Shown one piece after another: positions 6,178-8,281 of a DNA stretch of 8,281 nt; within the stretch, counting starts at the first letter, position 1, and every line of letters starts with the position of its first letter. A model generated the notes under the pieces. It was not told where the DNA came from and ran no database searches. It was given only the letters and a program-made list of their open reading frames with translations. This DNA is from JBIKWN01 sp044376365 (lineage in GTDB: Bacteria > Bdellovibrionota_C > UBA2361 > JBIKWN01), in contig JBILLA010000112.1 of assembly GCA_044376365.1 (NCBI GenBank), forward strand, positions 1 to 8,281. Direction: 5' to 3'. The position numbers were made by a program, and so were the translations under genes.

Positions 6178-7308
6178 TTAACCAAAGATGAAGCGTGGAG
6201 ACACCCTTGATTGAATGCTGTGCCCTGCTGATCCCGCTGATGAAGCGGAATGACTCAAATCTGAATTGATATTCCCACCGTCGCCACCATTGCCACCGCA
6301 TGCACCACCTCCGCCACCGCCGCTTCTTATTTGATTCTGTACTACTCCGCTGCCAGCACTTTGGCTACTTCCACCCAAAACAGAAATGGATCCACTTGTA
6401 GATATAGTTGGTGATATAAGGTAGACAATTCCTCCGCCACCACCACCACCGGGTGCTGAATTAGCAGCAGCTGGACCACCATCTCCGCCTTGTGCGCTGA
6501 TTAAACTACCCGCAGTAGTAACAATCCGATTTTCTGATCCAAAAACTACTACGCCACCAGCTCCACCGCCACCACCAGCACCAAGAGCTGAGAACCCATT
6601 ACTTAAAACAGTCCCCGTGACACGTATTTGTTTTTCGCAAAGTAATACGAAACTACCGCCTCCTGCACCTCCAGTTTCTACAAGTCCTGGAGCACCGCCG
6701 CCTCCTCCAAAAAGACCAGGGTACCGTATTTGCATCGCCTGCGAAGACTCAAGTCCTAAACCACCCGACCCACCGATGACAGTATCAACACTTTGAGAGA
6801 TGTCGCCGAAACCTGCACTCCTTCGGGATATTCCGGGGTGCGCAGGACTAGAACCCCGATCAATACCGAAGCCAGTTGAAACATCTGGACGTTTGCCTCC
6901 TCCTGCGCTGGTCAATACAGAGAGAGTTCCAGCAATATCACAAGAACCACCGGTGACACGTATTACAGTACCGGAGGGAACGGAAAGTGTTGCACCCGCT
7001 TCTATGAAGAAATCACGATATGCGGTATTGCCGGTATTAAGAGTGACGTTCTCACCAGTGCGGACTCGAAGGGTGGGAGAGTTTCCGGCGAAACTTCGTC
7101 TGCCCGCTTGGCTGATACCAAATATCTCAAATCCATGCGGAATATTATATTTATTTTTGCCAAGGCATCCGAGGACACCCGTGGAGGAAAACACACCTCT
7201 ATTATTTCCTTCGCAAAGACCTTGCGCATGCACATATTCTAGACTGAGAGTCGAAAAAAATAAGCTGCTAAAGAAGCAAAATATAAAAGGATTAAAAGAT
7301 TGCTTCAT
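6178..7308 (-). CDS. Secreted glycine-rich protein, probable beta-helix surface protein
   Basis: From the ATG at 7308 the product has 376 residues: a signal peptide (MKQSFNPF, then a long hydrophobic core, cleavage likely after VHA at residue 28), then a mature region with five cysteines and repeated short beta-strand units (ENVTLN, GATLSVPSGTVIRV, AGTLSVL, GSFVLLCEKQIRVTGTVLS, GIVYLISPTISTSGSISV). Runs of 5-7 glycines separate them at about residues 201-205, 245-249, 287-293 and 330-335. This looks like a right-handed beta-helix with glycine-rich loops, as in exported surface or adhesin-like proteins; I do not recognise a named family. It ends in FIFG with no sorting motif I know. The frame is also open to an ATG at 7362, but that adds 18 residues that spoil the signal peptide and lacks a ribosome site. 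It is the only gene between the B repeats that looks complete. Confidence 0.7.
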   Translation of the reverse strand: MKQSFNPFIFCFFSSLFFSTLSLEYVHAQGLCEGNNRGVFSSTGVLGCLGKNKYNIPHGFEIFGISQAGRRSFAGNSPTLRVRTGENVTLNTGNTAYRDFFIEAGATLSVPSGTVIRVTGGSCDIAGTLSVLTSAGGGKRPDVSTGFGIDRGSSPAHPGISRRSAGFGDISQSVDTVIGGSGGLGLESSQAMQIRYPGLFGGGGGAPGLVETGGAGGGSFVLLCEKQIRVTGTVLSNGFSALGAGGGGGAGGVVVFGSENRIVTTAGSLISAQGGDGGPAAANSAPGGGGGGGIVYLISPTISTSGSISVLGGSSQSAGSGVVQNQIRSGGGGGGACGGNGGDGGNINSDLSHSASSAGSAGHSIQSRVSPRFIFG

Positions 7309-7388
7309 AGTACCCATCGAATTAATCAGAATTAATAGCTGTAAACGCGGTGATGCTATCATCCGTTGATCAGACTTGCCAAGTTGAA

Positions 7389-7466
7389 ATTTGTGGTACA
7401 GGGTAACTTTGATTTCTTAATGATTACGCGAGGTTAAAAGTGCCTGAGAGTTGCCTTCTACCAAAT
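7389..7466 (+). repeat. Repeat B2 (78 bases, inverted ends)
   Basis: Second copy of B1, same orientation. The four differences are C to G near the left end, G to C in TTACGGG, G to A in GAGGGTT and G to C in TTGTACC; the first and last weaken pairing of its ends. It abuts repeat A2 with no spacer and supplies the TTG from which the following transposase fragment could be read. Confidence 0.8.
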
Positions 7467-7921
7467 TTACTTACGTAACAGAGAAAGACCCAAAGACTTA
7501 CGAATTTTCTGCTCTAGAATTCTTAGCTAGGGTTACTGCCCACATTCCTAATAAATGGGAATCTACTACTCGGTATTACGGCGCTTACTCCTCTAGGACT
7601 AGATCTGTTCAAAAGAAACAGTCGACTAATAACTCTAGCCCTGAATCAACATCAACGCTTATCCCCTGCGCCTTGGAACCTCAATCTATAAGAAAAGCTT
7701 CCAAATCCTGGGCTTCCCTCATAAAGCGTGTATTCGAGATTGACCCGCTGATTTGTCCAAAGTGTAGTTCCACTATGCGAGTTGTCTCTTTTATTACTAA
7801 TTCTAACGAAATTAACAGGCTTCTTAAAAATCTTGGTATTCCTGCTTGGACTATCCCTGAACCAATTAAGTCCAATGCTCCTCCTAGTACTAAACCTTCC
7901 ACTATTCCTTATGATGAGTGA
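7451..7921 (+). pseudogene. IS91-family transposase fragment, copy 2 (C-terminus)
   Basis: The 156-residue frame opens inside repeat B2 (MPSTKF is B sequence) and becomes transposase at TYVTEKDPKTYEF. Recognisable blocks are ALEFLARVTAHIPNK (21-35), RYYGAYSSRTR (41-51), and DPLICPKCSSTMRVVSFI (98-115), whose CPKC pair is typical of the C-terminal zinc motif of IS91 transposases. A proline-rich tail follows to the natural stop. The N-terminal zinc finger, the HUH motif and the catalytic tyrosines are all missing, so it cannot nick DNA. Unlike copy 1 its frame is intact, so it is the less damaged source for the shared 180 bases. No ribosome site precedes TTG. Confidence 0.8.
7467..7645 (+). repeat. 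Direct repeat A2 (179 bases, IS91 transposase segment)
   Basis: Partner of A1 (5418-5597), about 98% identical and in the same orientation. Left of it lies B2; right of it the transposase frame continues to its stop at 7921. Because A1 has transposase sequence only to its left and A2 only to its right, the pair marks the duplicated edges of one interrupted gene. Confidence 0.9.
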
Positions 7922-8281
7922 TTCTCTTTAAATCTATGTCGGCTAGAAAAGTGCCAATTCGATATCCCCTGCCCTTAAACTAATTGCTCAACCAAAGTTC
8001 AATAGCTTAGATACGATAGTCATTTTCTAACCTTCTGGTAAAAATCAACCAAATTGCTTCAATCGCTGAATGTACGATACTAATGTGGCTTCTTCTCTGA
8101 CTTTCCACGACCCTGAACTAGAATTGGCCTCGGTTGGAGTTTTGATTTTTCCTACTCGTGACGAAGGACAGTCTTTTTCAAATGTTAACCACTATATCAT
8201 TAGCCTTGAAAGCATGAAGTATTAAAGTTAGAAAGAGCCTGTTGAAGCTCAGAAGACCCACAGAAATTTACTCCATCAAGT
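7922..8281. other. Unassigned 360 bases after the IS91 transposase
   Basis: The first part probably holds the 3' end of the IS91 element, but I cannot place its terminus. A small plus-strand frame at 8070-8225 (51 codons; ATG, no ribosome site) encodes MYDTNVASSLTFHDPELELA and on. The opposite strand over the same bases is also open for stretches in two frames (for example EANSSSGSWKVREEATLV). Neither is recognisable, and both may be remnants of one degraded gene. Confidence 0.4.

Larger units (their letters stand above)
5351..7921 (+). mobile_element. Nested A1-B1-cargo-B2-A2 structure in an IS91-type remnant
   Basis: A left transposase piece ending with A1 (5418-5597), repeat B1, a 1.7 kb cargo, repeat B2, and a right transposase piece beginning with A2 (7467-7645) and running to the transposase stop. 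Removing one A copy and everything from B1 to B2 would rebuild one continuous transposase C-terminal half. The cargo with its B ends therefore looks inserted within one IS91 gene, with a 180-base duplication of the host sequence. Outer element ends are not identified. Confidence 0.45.

Noticed and set aside
6800..7369. 189-codon plus-strand frame opposite the glycine-rich gene
   Set aside because: Glycine codons read backwards as proline and threonine codons, which keep the strand open. No ribosome site or domain; the minus strand has a signal peptide and regular architecture.
8070..8225. 51-codon plus-strand frame near the right edge
   Set aside because: It has an ATG but no ribosome site, and the opposite strand is equally open; not enough to call a gene, so it is only mentioned under the unassigned right-end region.

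Overview
The window comes from a flagellated Gram-negative bacterium of moderate-to-low GC. The evidence is a Can-type beta-carbonic anhydrase, a periplasmic BON-domain protein, a lipobox of the outer-membrane-lipoprotein type and a canonical flagellin. The sequence alone does not settle the phylum. The left end looks like stable chromosome. From about 4.7 kb rightwards the DNA is rearranged accessory sequence made of truncated genes and repeats.

Left part (1-1612): the last codons of an unidentified gene sit 15 bases ahead of a complete carbonic anhydrase (can), probably as one operon. They meet a convergent gene for an exported protein with three BON domains; the two stop codons overlap. 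A 1 kb stretch without a convincing gene follows (1613-2647). It holds one decayed-looking reading frame and, from about 2190 to 2632, an unusual density of short inverted repeats and a repeated ACAGGTAAA motif.

Middle (2648-4531, minus strand): the most striking gene is a 627-residue flagellin. Its normal N- and C-terminal filament-core domains enclose about 345 residues containing seven evenly spaced calcium-loop motifs (DxNxDGxxD) and six GNGxGTF motifs. This is the FG-GAP/VCBS signature of a seven-bladed beta-propeller like that of integrin alpha subunits. If it folds this way, the filament would display an array of calcium-binding propellers. Upstream of it lies the C-terminal remnant of an SGNH/GDSL hydrolase.

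Right part (about 5350-8281): a nested repeat structure. A 180-base piece of an IS91-family transposase gene occurs twice in direct orientation (A1, A2). A 78-base repeat with its own inverted ends also occurs twice (B1, B2). The order is A1-B1-cargo-B2-A2. The left IS91 piece truncates the SGNH gene. The right piece runs to the transposase stop codon. The 1.7 kb cargo holds a truncated SOUL-type lipoprotein, a truncated NADP/F420-type Rossmann oxidoreductase and one apparently intact gene for a secreted glycine-rich protein. No complete transposase is present, so any mobility would need help in trans or homologous recombination. The last 360 bases hold no gene I can identify.

For the 'undescribed system' question, the strongest candidates are the propeller-bearing flagellin and, second, the A-B-cargo-B-A arrangement. 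I see no CRISPR array, rRNA, tRNA or recognisable defence operon.
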